64,000 nt of DNA from Maratus speciosus (GCA_963932465.1 OZ010791.1:156668012-156732011); one strand, 5' to 3'; shown: positions 1 to 11,849, counted from the first letter of the stretch. Program-made: numbers and translations. Notes: generated by a model not told the origin, from the sequence alone.

Positions 1-125
1 TAAATTTCATTACCCTATAATTTTACCATACATCATGCTATGGAACACCATTAAATATATGGTAAATTTCATTACCCTATAATTTTACCATACACTTTGC
101 TATGGAATACCATAGAATGAAGAAT
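1..125. repeat. 62-bp tandem duplication
   Basis: Two adjacent copies of a unit that starts taaatttcattaccctataa, at 1 and again at 63, so the period is 62 bp with a few substitutions. The unit is partly self-complementary (ggtaaa/ttacc, ctatgg/ccat). The array may continue leftward beyond the window. From 126 to 368 I see only AT-rich sequence. Confidence 0.75.
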
Positions 126-1160
126 GTTTACCATATGGATAAAATTTTCAAAAATCATAAAATTTTTATGATTTTCCATATAAAACCATATATGTTTCCA
201 TAAAAAATCCTATGTCATTTTTTGCTAAGGGTAAGAATAGAAATATTGCTAATTTAAAAAAAATGGTGCAGCAGCAGCAGCAATTTAAGTACCAATAGAT
301 GTAGAAAGCAACGAATCAATCTTTTATACCTATATATGTTCACACAGCATCATTAAAATATATTTATACAGTGGAACTCCAGTTATACGTTTTGCTCGGG
401 ACCAGACAACAAAACGTAGAAGTCAGTAAAACGTACAACTCAATTAATGGCCTACCGGGACCGTTATAAAAAATATATCGATAAATTTTGTTTCACTGAC
501 GAGTTTCATTTACCCTTTTCGTCGAAAACCGAAGTTTCGTAAGTATTATGCACCAGTACATAAATTTGTGGAAACGGAATAGAGTAAAAAATGGTACACG
601 AGAAAAATGCACAAAGGAAGGTTATTTTATCATAAAAGCTTTATCAAAAGTACTATTTACACATGGAGTGTATTTTAAAAAAAATCATTGAAATCGTGTA
701 AATCATTTATCAAAAGACATTTCAGTTGGAAACTGTTTCTTATCTCAAGAACAATTATTTTGGGTTTTCTGCATCAAGACAGGACACAATATACTGAAGT
801 AAAATCTTGCGATAATGCACTTTACAATTATGCAGAAAACTAAGAGCTGCAATTTTCTAGTGCAGTTGGCCGGGGAAAGCTGCACTCTGATGTTCTAGAG
901 CTGGTTTGAAGATGGGTGGGCAGACATTCATAAATAGAATAATTTTGCATTTCTCACTGCCTGTATGCATGTCTAATTTTTATAGTCAACAGTCCACGGC
1001 TGCACGTGTGATCCACGATTATAGATTTACCTCATAATCCACGAAGAACGTGATTACAGTTTTATAACAACGGGGCTTTTTATATTTTCCAGTCACTAAA
1101 GGTCGTAGCCTATCGGTATCGTCAGAATTTATTCCCAGCAATACAGTCAAATGTTGTTTA

Positions 1161-2539
1161 CAGGGTGCGGCAGGTATTTGAGAACAAAATAACTACTGCT
1201 TACAAACAGGAAAAGACACTTGAGATAGAGCATTTTTTACATTTTAACGTTCGGTACAGGTGACTACATATACAGTGGATGGCATGATTCATTGAAACCA
1301 CCGCCAGCCACAAAAACTGCCTTTACAGCTGCACGCTGCCAAAATTGACCGCAGATAATTACCAGATAGGTGTTGGAAACGTTTGTGTCCTGAGAGCCGC
1401 AACAGCATTGTGTGGATGGCTATTGGCGTCCTTCTCAACCGCGCTCCATACATAACCCATCGTTTTAATATCTGGGGAGCTGGGGGGAGGGGTGCAAAAG
1501 GTTGAGGATGACATGGTTATGAAAGTTTTTTTTTTGGTATCCATTGCTGTACGGGTATTATGGGATGGTGCAGAGTCTTGTTAAAAAATGTACTGCTTCC
1601 CACGTGCTACAGAAGTAATCCAGAGCTTTTGCACCCCGGTGTAAGCAATGGCGTTGTCTCTCAAAAAAAATGTGGAGGCATCAGGTCGTCTTCGCTGCTT
1701 ACGACCCCCACAATCGTCACTGAGGCTGGAAATTTTCTTTGCATGACGGCCGGAACTATTTCTCGGATTTTACATAACCACTGATTTTTTTAGGTTCACT
1801 TTCTAGACCTGGGAAATTTTTTTCTCCTCGGTGGGAAACAACAACATTCCTGGCTCCTCTTGATGTTTCAGCTTGTTAAGGAGGCGCTTGGATCTGGTCA
1901 GGAGGCTATCTCTGGTTCTGTCGGACAAGAACTCTCCTCTCCTCTAGAACTGTACTGAGCTCTAACGAAGGTCCTCATGAATCACTCATCGGATGGTGGC
2001 CTCATCGACTTCTTGGGATTTTCATCGACACGACTGGCGAATTCTAGCGTCTTGATAATGTCAAATCGCTTACAATGCCGTTTCCCGTATGAAACGATTG
2101 CCACATAAAATCTGGCAGCCTTCATTTCGGTCCTTACTTTAATAAAGAATGTCCGGGCGAGTTTCAAGAATGCATTAACCTCTAATCGAAGTGTCCTTCA
2201 GTCAATGAGACACGACTTCGACTTCGAATACACTTGGAACCGAGGCCCCTGTGGACAGCTCCACACATCCCCGGGATCAGGACTGGTGAAAAATGGCAGA
2301 AGGTCAATCTAAGATCTGGATGGTAGTAATAAACTGGAGGAGGGAAGTAAAAAATAAAAATGAAAAAAGAAGTCGTGAACAGGTGGGAGCTCGATGAGAC
2401 AATTTTAGTATGCCTCTCAGTTTCCTCAGGTAGTCTTTGTTCTGGTATGGTTACATGTAACAGAAAAGGATTTGTAACCGTGATCTGTAGGGTGGTATTT
2501 CAACTATAATGTGTGTTCTCAAATACCTGCCACACCCTG
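1161..2539 (-). mobile_element. Tc1/mariner element, full length, decayed
   Basis: The ends are CAGGGTG-C/T-GGCAGGTATT and its inverse (about 26 bp, one mismatch), each flanked by TA at 1159-1160 and 2540-2541, the target duplication of the Tc1/mariner superfamily. The 1379-bp length is right for a complete mariner. The transposase lies on the minus strand and is broken. The element sits inside the larger 369-10908 block. Confidence 0.85.
1340..2240 (-). pseudogene. mariner transposase pseudogene
   Basis: Read from high to low coordinates, the minus strand gives mariner-type segments in changing frames. A helix-turn-helix stretch with VDENPKKSMR lies near 2000-2030. Then come SKRLLNKLK near 1890, a segment ending GVVSSEDDLMPPHFF near 1660-1720, and finally SSPDIKTMGYVWSAVEK with PHNAVAALR near 1390-1470. 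The last matches the region around the third catalytic residue, where the family normally reads SPDLN. The first catalytic aspartate region appears altered, with Glu where Asp is expected. Several stops and frame changes exclude an active enzyme. The order of segments agrees with the terminal inverted repeats in assigning the element. Confidence 0.75.
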
Positions 2540-2541
2540 TA

Positions 2542-3380
2542 CACTGCATGCCTTTTTTGGCATGGGTCGCCTTTATACCCTTGGGTTTTGTTATGAATAA
2601 AATTAAAGAAGAGTCCGATATTGTCTATGTTGTAATCATCTTTCGCCTAACGATGAAATATAAGCGACCTAAGACACAGCGTACTGCTGAACGCATATCC
2701 GTGTTGTAGCCCAAAATACCGCCATTTTGGCGCCCGGCTCAGCATTAGTGTACCGCCAGAGCTGGGATTGTGTATTTAAAAGGACCTGTCGTTGTTTCCC
2801 ATTAGATAACGATAAACTTCGCAATTGAAAATATAAAGGCTAAATGAAGTAGGTTTTTTGGTTTCTGGGCCCATAATGGAAAAAATGCGGCAGCCTGTAT
2901 TCCAGCCAAAGGCAGGCGGTCGCATGGCTGTGGTCGTAAAGATAAACACGAGAGGAGAGTGGAAAGCGGGGTCCGCGGCCAACGTCTCTATCTCCTCCCA
3001 TACCTCTTCTCATTGTGCCGTGTCCTAAGAAGGCGGTAGCGATGGTCGAGGGTTTCTACTTCGAAGGCATAACGATAATCTGTCAATTATGGGTTACTGG
3101 ATTGGTATTGAATATGTAAAATATTGTTTTTTAAAGTGCATGGTCACGGTGGCACGGGAGGCAGGGGTAAATACTTCCCCACACCCCTTTTTTTGGCATT
3201 TAAATTGCTATCCTTTTATTTATTTATTTTGTTTCATTTATTAATTCAAAATTTCCTTCCCCCTTTTTTCTTTATACTAATTTATTTTGGCATTCATTTT
3301 CACTTAGTCATTTTGGGCAGTCACGACTGCCGGTTTTTGCTTTGTACTTTCTATATACCTTTCTTTCAATGATATATAGC
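2542..3380. other. Unassigned sequence between mariner and non-LTR element
   Basis: No recognisable coding region. It contains GC-richer patches (2720-2790, 2930-3060) and a pyrimidine-rich stretch (3175-3300). Short open frames here show no family motif. It may be body of the surrounding inverted-end element or 5' sequence of the non-LTR element, whose 5' boundary I cannot fix. Confidence 0.4.
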
Positions 3381-3597
3381 GCGCACCTAGCGGACCCTCA
3401 TCCGTATTATTAAAATATTATAAATAGCTATCTAGTAAAATTTAATATAATAATTATAAAGAAGGATAATTAATTATACTAAGTGAAAACGCTGTGCAAA
3501 CAGTATAATCAGGACCGAAAAAGTCACAATAGAAGACATAAGCTGATAGAGAAAATCAGAAGTATTTTTATCTACTGATATTATAAAAATATTCACA

Positions 3598-5292
3598 ATG
3601 AAACCGGGCGATCCGCGAAATGAAAAAGAGTTGCAGTCGCAAAGGAATCATTCCTCTGTCATAACAGAGTCAGATGGAGACACGGGATGAAGTCTAACGA
3701 AAAAGAAACACAGCTACCACAGCGAGCAAACAAAAATTACCAGTCGGGAGATGAACTGCTGCCATTTGATGCCGAAACAGCATCACGAATGACGATACCG
3801 GCTTTAATGGATCAGATGCTGAGACATCTAAAGAAACACGAAAAAGGAAGTAGTAAAAACGCACAAAAATACAGAAAGATTTTGGAGGAGAAAGTGATGG
3901 AATTAGAGAAAGAAACCACAAGACAACACGATAAGGCTGAGAAGGAAGAACACCAAGAACGAGACACGTTGTCGAAAATGGCAGACCAGGTACTAGAACT
4001 CATGCACCAACTACAAACGCAGTTAGCGACAAACAAAGAAGTAAAGATAAAGAACACCATGGCATCAGTAATCAAAAACTTTAAGCAGCTCAAACAACAG
4101 ACAGAAGGAAAAAATCACTTAATAACGAAACTCAGCGAAAGAATTAAATTCCAAGAAGAGTTAATCAAACAGACAAAACAAGATAAAATCGAAAGAGAAG
4201 ATCAATTGATCAACGATATGAACAAAATCATACAACAGAATCATGAACAAATGGAAAAAAGACTCGTCGAACATGTTACCACTCTTTAGGTTGAAAACCA
4301 AAAGGACTCAATTGACCATAGAGAGGGTGAAACAACAATAGAAAATGATCGACCAACATATGCAGAAATGGCAAATTTTCCACCGCTCCCACGAGAAAGA
4401 CTGACACTAATACTAACACCAAAAGACAAGGAAACAAAAATGCCAATAATAAAGAAAGTTCTCAATTCTATGAATATGGCTGAATTACCACCAGTAGGCT
4501 GCCAAACAACTAAACAAAATAAAATAATAATAACATGTAAAAACAAATTTGACCTAGAACAGGTGAAAGATAAAATCCGCACTACAGAAGATATGGAGGA
4601 AAAACTGGATATTAAAGAACCAAACCCGAGAACAGACCGAGTGATAGTCTTTGGAGCCCCAGAGGCCCCAGTATTAACACGGAAAAACGTAGAAAGAGAA
4701 GCAGACAGTTCACAGGACAACTTAGAAGAGCAACAAGAATTATATGAAAAACAAGTACTCCATCCGGCTTTGGAAAGGGCTCTGAGGAAGACGGTGCAAT
4801 ATAAGCTGATAAGAGTATTGAAAGGAAGAGAGGGCGAGGAAACCTCGCACTTGGTGTTGCAGCTACTGGAGAGAGACACACTGCAACTAATGGCTGGAAA
4901 ATTGTGAATAGGATTTAACCGGTGCACGATTAGACGGTACGTGTTCATTCAAAGGTGTTTTAACTGTCAGAAAATAGGGCATGCGGCAAGAGTGTGCCAT
5001 AATCCAGAGGCCTGCGCTAAATGTGGCAAAGGCCACAACATCAAGGATTGTACTTCAAAAAAAAGAAGAGTGTGTTAACTGCAAAATAGTGCTCGACTAC
5101 TACAAGGGGGACCATAGGAAAGCTGGGCTGTATGAAAAACATCCATCTTACGATCCATCCTGCAGCGTGTACCTGCGAAAGAAACAAGAAGCTCCGGCGT
5201 CATTGTCTTATAGAGGTGACAGTCGCTGCCCGTCTAATAAACAAGGCCAAAGAACAGTAGCACAACAGCGTAATCAACGGCCCAGCTTTTAA
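3598..5292 (+). pseudogene. non-LTR ORF1 (Gag-like) pseudogene
   Basis: The main frame runs from 3687. Its first ~200 residues are highly charged and coiled-coil-like (EEKVMELEKE, QEELIKQTKQ). An in-frame TAG (4287-4289) is followed in the same frame by ~179 residues that include the segment TDRVIVFGAPEAP, then an in-frame TGA (4905-4907). Zinc knuckles follow: CFNCQKIGHAARVC (C-x2-C-x4-H-x4-C) from 4956 and CAKCGKGHNIKDC after it. A third, starting CVNC at about 5071, is one base out of frame, with the slip inside the A-run near 5056-5064. An earlier ATG at 3598 opens a short frame that overlaps the 3687 ATG out of frame and may be the true, now shifted, start. ORF1 proteins bind element RNA (family knowledge). 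Confidence 0.75.
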
Positions 5293-5935
5293 GGTAATCC
5301 AGTGTAATCTTCAAAGAAACAAAAGTAAGACGGCAGCTTTTATTCAGTTTGTTATCGACGGGGGGTTCGCTCTGGCATGTCTTCAGGATGCATACATCTG
5401 GGAGGGCCGCCCTTGCGCACTCCCCCTAACAGTCCCTTGTTACAGCTCCAGTTCTCTAAATTGTCAAATATTAATTCTAGATCAAAATTTAAAACATTGC
5501 TTATCCTCTAAAAATAATCATTCCGTATTTGTAAAGTTAGAACTCCCACAATTAATTCTATCAGTAGGCAGTCTGTACTGTACCCCGAAAGCTGATCTAG
5601 ATGTGGACCTACAGGACTGGCGGTTCTCGAGTAAACTAAGCGAAATGACTCTGGTTCTTGGCGATTTTATCGCCCACGACGGTCTCTGGGGTTATGAGAA
5701 AGATGATGCCAGAGGGAGGCTCCTCGTCGACTTTTTGCTCGCAAACAGTTTAATAATCCTGAATTCCCCGGATTGCCTGTCAACATTTGAGGTGGGGGCT
5801 AGGAGTGGCCGTCCAGATATCTCCGTTTGTTCACAGCCACTCTTCAGCAAAATTGGCAGCTGGGAAGTTGTCCCTGAACTTTTCGGTGACCACAGGCCTA
5901 TCACTACGGAACTCCTTATGGAAATCCCCCCTTGA
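5261..5935 (+). pseudogene. ORF2 endonuclease (APE-type) domain
   Basis: The open frame from 5261 has no obvious ATG and overlaps the end of ORF1 (TAA at 5290-5292), as usual for ORF2 of such elements. Motifs in order: IQCNLQRNKS, LQDAYIWEGRP, VLGDFIAHDGLWG, RPDISVCS and GDHRPI. They correspond to the metal-binding and catalytic motifs of the apurinic-type endonuclease that nicks target DNA. Two deviations are visible: the GDFNAH-type motif reads GDFIAH, losing the Asn, and the final SDH motif reads GDH. The frame ends at TGA (5933-5935) and the product continues one frame over, so a 1-base indel lies near 5925-5935. Confidence 0.75.
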
Positions 5936-6486
5936 CAAAGAGAAGATCTAAAACTAAAAATGTTCCCCTTTCAAAATTTTTATCAAAAGCTAAAACATCA
6001 CTTCAAAAAATTAATTTGAACTTCGCCGCAGCACAATCACCACAAGATCTAGACGATACTTATAAAAAATTTGAAGAATCAGTACAAATTTTGGCAAAGG
6101 CCACACTTAAATTGAAACCCCCCTTTAGGAAGGCAAAGTTCTCTTGGTGGTTGCCGAGTCTTCGTGCGCAGAGGAATAAGGTCCGAGCGTTGTACCGAAA
6201 GTATAAGTCTTCGGCCCTTGATCCAGCTTTTTATCAAACTTACAAGAAAGAAAGAGCATTATACCAACTACAAATACAAAAGGAAAAAAGCTTGGCATGG
6301 GACAAATTCTGTAAGAAACAGACAAATCCTTACGGTATTTAAAAAAAACTGGCTTTCCAAGACTTCCAGGACAGCCTCATCAGCTACCTCCCGGACACGG
6401 CTTTCCCGGCTTCCAGGTATTCCACCCTTTTCACCCTAACAGAAAATCTTTTTGGTGCTTCCTCGGGAGCACCAACCTTCCCGGTT
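5932..6486 (+). pseudogene. ORF2 linker between endonuclease and RT
   Basis: Frame 1 continues the ORF2 polypeptide as a basic linker (about 136 residues with FSWWLPSLRAQRNKVRALYRK, the typical start of the endonuclease-RT connector). It is interrupted by an in-frame TAA at 6340-6342. The same frame then stays open through 6486 into the reverse transcriptase. One nonsense codon thus separates linker from RT. Confidence 0.65.
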
Positions 6487-7683
6487 ATGGCAAATAGATT
6501 AAACAACTCCAATGATCAACCGCCATTCACACAAAGAGAATTACGTAACGCAATTTATAGTTTCAATCCGAATAAGGCCCCTGGCCCCGATGGTATAGAC
6601 CATCGGATGATCAGGGCCTTTTTTCATGGTTTGCCAGACTTATTATTAAATCTCTTTAACAAAGAGTTTGAATTCAATTACTTTTTGGAGGCCTGGAAGG
6701 TGGGCGAGCTTGTCTTCTTCAGGAAGGCGGGTAAGCCCATAGATCAGCATACTTCATTCCGTCCCATTACATTATTACCTATTTTAGGGAAGGTATTTGA
6801 AAAATTACTATTACGTCGAATTCATCACTTAATAACAACAAATAACTCACTCTCAGGCAAGCAACACGGCTTTCACCAAACAAAATCAACGGAGACCGCA
6901 CTTCAAACCGCCCTATCATACATAGACTTAAATAAAAGTAAAAATAATTATACCTCTTTTATCTCACTAGATTTCATGGGGGTATTTGACAATCTTCCAT
7001 GGGATCTGGTAATTCTGGCTCTGCAATGCCTGGAAATTCCTCTACAGTTTATAAAAACCATAGCCTCCTTTCTTTCAGGTAGACGAGCTCTTGTTGACTG
7101 GCTAGTCCCAACAATGTTACATTATTTTTCAAAAGGTTGTCCCCGGGGTTCCTGCCTTGGTCCCTTCCTTTGGCTGGTCCTTCTGGAGAAACTGTTGGCC
7201 TCATTTGTTTTCGATTTCTGTGAGTTGGTGGCGTATGCAGATGATGTTTTGGTAGTCATTTGGGGACAATCGCGTGATCACTTAGAACACTGGGGCTCAC
7301 TAGCATTAAACTTCATTCAAAATTGGGCAGACACAAATCACATAACCATATCCCAGGAAAAATCAACAACAGTCACATTCGGAAAACCAAAAATATTGCA
7401 GAGAGGCCCACTATACAAATTAAAGGGGAAAAACATTAAAACGGTAAAGGTTATGAAATACTTAGGGGTATTAATTGATCAACAATTGAACTTTTTACCA
7501 CACTTAGTAAACAAGAGACAAGAAATAACGGAAATCACACAACACATCTACAAATTCACTTCCTCTTCGGGTCGCCTACCCTTATATTTCTTCAAAATCT
7601 GGTACACATCAATTCTGCAACGTCAACTGGCTTATGTGTGTGGGGTGTGGTACCCGCGTATGTCGTACACACACGGTGCTTGA
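6487..7683 (+). pseudogene. ORF2 reverse transcriptase domain
   Basis: 398 codons with the non-LTR RT motif series: KAPGPDGID, FRPITLLPILGKVFEK, SLDFMGVFDN (first catalytic Asp), GCPRGSCLGP, VAYADDVLV (YADD catalytic pair) and KYLGVLID. The catalytic aspartates are present. It synthesises element cDNA on nicked target DNA (family knowledge). The domain ends at an in-frame TGA (7681-7683), after which the same frame continues as the thumb/RNase H connector, so this is nonsense truncation rather than a natural end. Confidence 0.85.
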
Positions 7684-8307
7684 CATCTTCTGGCTGCTCA
7701 GAGGAGGCTGGTAATTTCACGTGCATATAGAAATACTTCCACTGTGGCTCTCCAGGTTCTAACGGGCCTCCCGCCATTAGACTTGCAGCTGGAGGCGGAG
7801 TTCTCTCGGGTTTCTCTCTTGGGTGTCTCAACAACAAACTATTTTGCTCCCCTATATTCTTCCAAATGTTCAAAGTATCGTCTTTCCTCATTACTTGAAC
7901 CTATCACGATCTGTCTAACTCAAAATTTTTTGGGAAAAACCCACATCTTCACAGATGGTTCAAAAACGGATTCCGGTACTGCATCGGCTTTTTGTGTTTT
8001 CAGGGAAAATCAACTTATTCACTCATGGCAGACAAGATTGGACCCGGGCAATTCGGTATTCCAGGCCGAGCTGTTTGCAATCCTGAGAGCGGTCCTCTGG
8101 ACTGTGGGGGATGCTGACACAGATTTCCTAATTTCTACGGATAGTCTGTCGAACCTGATGGCCTTGTCAAAATTTGATGTGGACAACTATCTCGTTCTAG
8201 AAATAATAGAACAATTGACACACTCCAATAAAAACTACTTTTTTAATTGGGTGAGGGGCCACTCGGGAATACAGGGGAATGAACTGGCCGACCAACTGGC
8301 TAGATAA
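7684..8307 (+). pseudogene. ORF2 RNase H domain
   Basis: Same frame as the RT. RNase H signature residues are all visible: FTDGSKTDSG (Asp), FQAELFAIL (Glu), ISTDSLSN (Asp), and WVRGHSGIQGNELAD (His and Asp). The domain would degrade the RNA strand of the RNA-DNA hybrid. It ends in an in-frame TAA (8305-8307) directly after the ADQLAR helix, with the reading frame continuing beyond. Its presence places the element among the RNase H-containing non-LTR groups. Confidence 0.85.
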
Positions 8308-8775
8308 GCAACAGAGGATGATACAATACCAACAGCATTTTTGCCATTGCCACCATCTACACTGAAACGTGAATTACAGCGAAGACTACAAGAAAAGTGG
8401 CAGCAGCGTTGGATCACAGCAGCGGTGGGTCGCTATACAATAGACTTCGTCCCAGAAGTCTCATCCCGCTTTTTTATTCATAATAGATACTTGTACATAT
8501 TCTTGACAAACCACGGACCATTTCAAGAACGCTTATATACAATAAACAAAAGGGACTCACCATTATGCATCTGTGGTTCACTGGCAAATTCATTACATTA
8601 CATATTAGACTGCACACTCACGTCACACTATCATGTTAAAAAGCCGCAAAACATGTCACTAAAAGATTGGCTGGTCTACCTGTTGGAAAGGCCGGTACTA
8701 CTAAATCGGATTTGCGAATGCATGAAGTTCCTAGAAAATAACGAACATTTTTTCTCTAATCCACTCCCCTACTGA
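8308..8775 (+). pseudogene. ORF2 C-terminal region with CxC-H-C motif
   Basis: Continues ORF2 in the same frame as RT and RNase H. It includes LKRELQRRLQEKWQQRW and a cysteine/histidine cluster, CICGSLANSLHYILDC, the usual C-terminal zinc-knuckle-like motif of this group. The final stop TGA after the PLPY end (8773-8775) looks like the authentic ORF2 terminus. The 3' untranslated region starts here. Confidence 0.7.
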
Positions 8776-8922
8776 GGGGAGGACTGCTCTCTGATGTACC
8801 AGGCAGGAACCTCACTCTAATTAAAATTGTATTGAGTCCTAAGGTTTTTTGCAAACTGTAATTATTAGGGCATAATTGCAATTAAGTGTAATCCAATTCA
8901 TATGTGTGTTTCTTTCCCTGGT

Positions 8923-9302
8923 GTTGTGGATCTGGGTGCCATCTGTGGATGTTCACATGGCTTGTGTATCTTTGAATGTTTAAATATTGGTGCATTTATT
9001 GTCATACATCATTCATCATTTATGTTTTATCATTTCATTATTGTGTTTTGTTGTGGATCTGGGTGCCATCTGTGGATGTTCACATGGCTTATGTATCTTT
9101 GGATGTTTAAATATTGGTGCATTTATTGTCATACATCATTCATCATTTATATTTTATAATTTCATTATTGTGTTTTGTTATGGATCTGGGTGCCATCTGT
9201 GGATGTTCACATGGCTTATTATCTTTGGATGTTTAAATATTGGTGCATTTATTGTCATACATCATTCATCATTTATATTTTATTATTTCATTATTGTCTT
9301 TT
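8923..9302 (+). repeat. Three 127-bp tandem repeats, 3' tail of non-LTR element
   Basis: Copies begin gttgtggatctgggtgccat at about 8923, 9050 and 9177, giving a 127-bp period. The third lacks two bases (cttattatc against cttatgtatc). The overlapping open frames here repeat because of the unit and are not genes. The position directly after ORF2 and before the MITE at 9317 makes this the 3' end of the retrotransposon. Confidence 0.85.
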
Positions 9303-9316
9303 TTAAGTATTAAAAG

Positions 9317-9728
9317 TGTAAAGACCCGGTTCGCCCAGAAAAATTGGCTAACCAATTGTGATTGGAAATGTACATAATGTTAAATGAAAATAAATTTTCG
9401 GCATCGGAAAGCGGGACGGTTCGGTTCTGGTGTCTTCCCCCAGGGACTGCACTAAAACTCAAAAGCATTTGCTGGGTTTCCCTGAACGGCCATCCTCGAA
9501 GGCAGCGATGACAGCGATGACCACCTCGGGAGCTCAGCTTTCGCTTTAGAGTGTTAGTGCAATCCCGAGGGGTAGACCACATTCACTCCTCCCGACTCTC
9601 AACCAGAGTCTGAGAGGGAGCGTCGGGTCCCTGATCAAGCTGCTGAGATTTATTTCGGTTACTATGAGATTTACAATTACAATCACAACTGGTTACCCAA
9701 TTTTTCTGGGCGAACCGAAGATTTCACA
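9317..9728. mobile_element. 412-bp MITE-like element with ~48-bp terminal inverted repeats
   Basis: The left end, including ggttcgcccagaaaaattgg, is matched in inverse at the right end (ccaatttttctgggcgaacc region, 9685-9713). The two ends align over about 48 bp with roughly eight mismatches. The interior is GC-richer than its surroundings. No coding sequence and no clear target duplication. The superfamily is unknown. Confidence 0.65.
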
Positions 9729-10660
9729 TCGAAATATATGACTGTATGTAGTGATTACATGAGGATCATTTCACCTAATGTGATTGCATAATTGTTTACA
9801 ATTTTCTTGGATTAACGACTAATATTCTCTTAGAATATGACAACATGATTTTTATTTTTATAACAAAATAAAAGATATTCTTGAGTAAATAAAAGTAGCT
9901 ATATACACAACAATGTAATTTTGTTGAACAAAAAGTTTATGCATTAATCAAAACAGAGTTCATGAGAAGGTGGCAGCTCGTCGATTAAGTCCACAAGGCA
10001 ATGCATTATTTTATCGGCAGACACTTGTCTTATTTTAGAGATTAAGATCTCTACACCGCGACGGCACCCGGTGCCCTGTCGCCTCTGATCCCAGGTATAA
10101 GTCCCCGGTCCTAGGAATTGTAAGCCTCGGCCCTTTCCGGCCTTAAACTTTTCTCCGGCGAGAACTTTCCCTCTCAAAAGTCGCTCTTCCAACTCTAGCC
10201 AAATCTAATCTCCTCTCCACCCCCCTCTCGTATATATATCTCAATTATCTCCCTCTAAAAACAATAGTGAGTTTCTCAGCCACTAACTGTCCGTTCTTTT
10301 CAAGAACCTCCCATGGACCTTTTCCGCTATTCCCTGAATGGACACCTTAAGAACCTCCTCTTTTTTGCACACGGACTCTCTAATCATCTGTTCTCGTGAG
10401 AAGGTCTGTGAGTTATTTTCCCACGATAAAGATCACAAGAGTTCCTACTGTTCCTTTGCATTAGCAAACTGTCACCGATTGTGAAATGTCCAAGACCGAT
10501 GGTGACTGAGTAGTTTACTTCATCTTGCCGTTCGTCTTAGTGGACTTTACCATATTTTTACTCTGTTTTAGAAATACATTAGTTCTTTCTATATGGCGAA
10601 TCTGATATAGCTCAAATCTTTACATCATATACTCCGTTTTTGCACATGGCTAGTTAGGTT
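9729..10660. other. Unassigned interior sequence
   Basis: No recognised gene. An 82-codon minus-strand frame (9944-10192) has no family motif. 10061-10200 is unusually GC-rich for the window. From 10660 on, the acgtata subterminal repeats of the surrounding inverted-end block begin. Confidence 0.4.
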
Positions 10661-10908
10661 CCCAGAAACTGTAGAACGGTAGTCGGCAAGGGGTAGAAAA
10701 CGTTCGAAAAAAATATTCTGAAAAACGTATAAGTAAGACAAAATTTCGTCCGTAGCTGCAAAAACGAAACGTATAAATGAGGGAAACGTATATTTCAAAA
10801 ACGTATAATTCAGCTAATTTTCAACGGCAAATGGTCGGGACCACTTAGTTTAAACGTATAACTGAGGGAAACGTACAACTCAGGTAACGTATAACTGGAG
10901 TTCCACTG

Positions 10909-11373
10909 GATACCTATGTAAAATAGAAATATTTTAGACAAAGAAACCAATGTTTTTTATATCTGTTTGCATTTATACCATTTGTTGCATAGTATTTTTC
11001 TTTAAAAATAGTATGTCTCCTTTTTTTCCTCCTTTACGGATTATTTTTACTAATGACATTTGAACTATTTAATTACTTCGCGTATAACTAAGAATACTAT
11101 AAAAAAACAACAAATTAATATAAAATATTCCTAAATTTAGGACAGTGAAGATTTTAATATAATTAAAATAAATAAAAGCAGGGGAAAAACTAAAATTAAT
11201 TCAATGCTTTGTCATGCTAATATACTTGTAATTAAGTAGATTTCAGTGGATGATAGATACAGCAGACATGTTGTTTTTCAATCGTTCTATAAGGAATGAA
11301 TGCATTCTTAATCGAAAACATTCCCTGTATTTATATCTTTCTACCTATTTACTAAATATAAACAACATCAAAA

Positions 11374-11419
<46 letters not shown>

Positions 11420-11849
11420 ATAAATATTCAAATCACATTTCCGAATAGTTTTATACTAATTTAAATTTAGTTTTTTGATAAATATTCCTGTGAAGTGAAA
11501 ATATCAAGACAGGATATGTTAAATTCATTCTAGAAAACTTCGCTCTAACGAAAATACAACAAACGACACAGAAGAAAGAAAATGAATACTCAATATGAAT
11601 AAATATTGTATTCAGTAGCGTAGTAGACGTTACAGACTGGGAAGCTCTTTTTAAAAGCAACGAATCATCACAGTAAACGAGTGCTTCGACCTTTACTTTT
11701 CCCCAAATTAACGAGAAACAATAAGTGGGTAAGTGTGATTACAGATAACACAGAGGGTTTCGTTTAATATTCCTTTCAAAACACTTTATTTTTTAATTAA
11801 TAAGGCCAAACTGATAATTTATAATTATTCAATCATTATAAACCGCATA
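10909..11849. other. AT-rich spacer with a 40-base T tract
   Basis: No gene seen. An uninterrupted run of about 40 T lies at 11376-11415. It could be the poly-A end of a minus-strand retro-insertion, but no body was recognised. Confidence 0.5.

Larger units (their letters stand above)
3385..9302 (+). mobile_element. Non-LTR retrotransposon, I/Jockey-group, RNase H-bearing
   Basis: In order on the plus strand: ORF1 with coiled coil and zinc knuckles, then ORF2 with apurinic-type endonuclease, reverse transcriptase, RNase H and a C-terminal cysteine motif, then a 3' tail of 127-bp tandem repeats. This order is characteristic of the RNase H-containing I/LOA/R1-like non-LTR groups (family knowledge). 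The clade is not resolved here. The 5' edge (about 3385) is a guess and no target duplication was found. The copy is dead, with stops and frameshifts in both ORFs. Confidence 0.8.
369..10908. mobile_element. Composite block bounded by 23-bp inverted ends, pogo/Tigger-like
   Basis: The 23 bases at 369-391 (starting cagtggaactccagttat) are the exact reverse complement of 10886-10908. Ends beginning CAGTGGA with this texture are typical of pogo/Tigger DNA transposons (family knowledge). The right subterminal region, about 10715-10900, has at least seven variants of acgtata/acgtaca plus aact or similar; the left has two or three. No transposase of this element was recognised, and a TA target duplication is visible only on the left. 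Most of the interior is later insertions (a mariner, a non-LTR element, a MITE). It could instead be two separate remnants in opposite orientation. Confidence 0.5.

Noticed and set aside
3124..3372. 82-codon hydrophobic frame as a small membrane protein
   Set aside because: It is a T-rich stretch that gives Phe/Leu by composition, has no homology I recognise, and lies in transposon-derived sequence.
4286..4948. 220-codon minus-strand frame over non-LTR ORF1
   Set aside because: Shadow of ORF1 in an A-rich gene; the sense strand has the zinc knuckles and coiled coil.
11376..11415. Poly-T tract as the tail of a processed pseudogene on the minus strand
   Set aside because: No recognisable gene body or target duplication next to it; similar tracts are frequent across the window.
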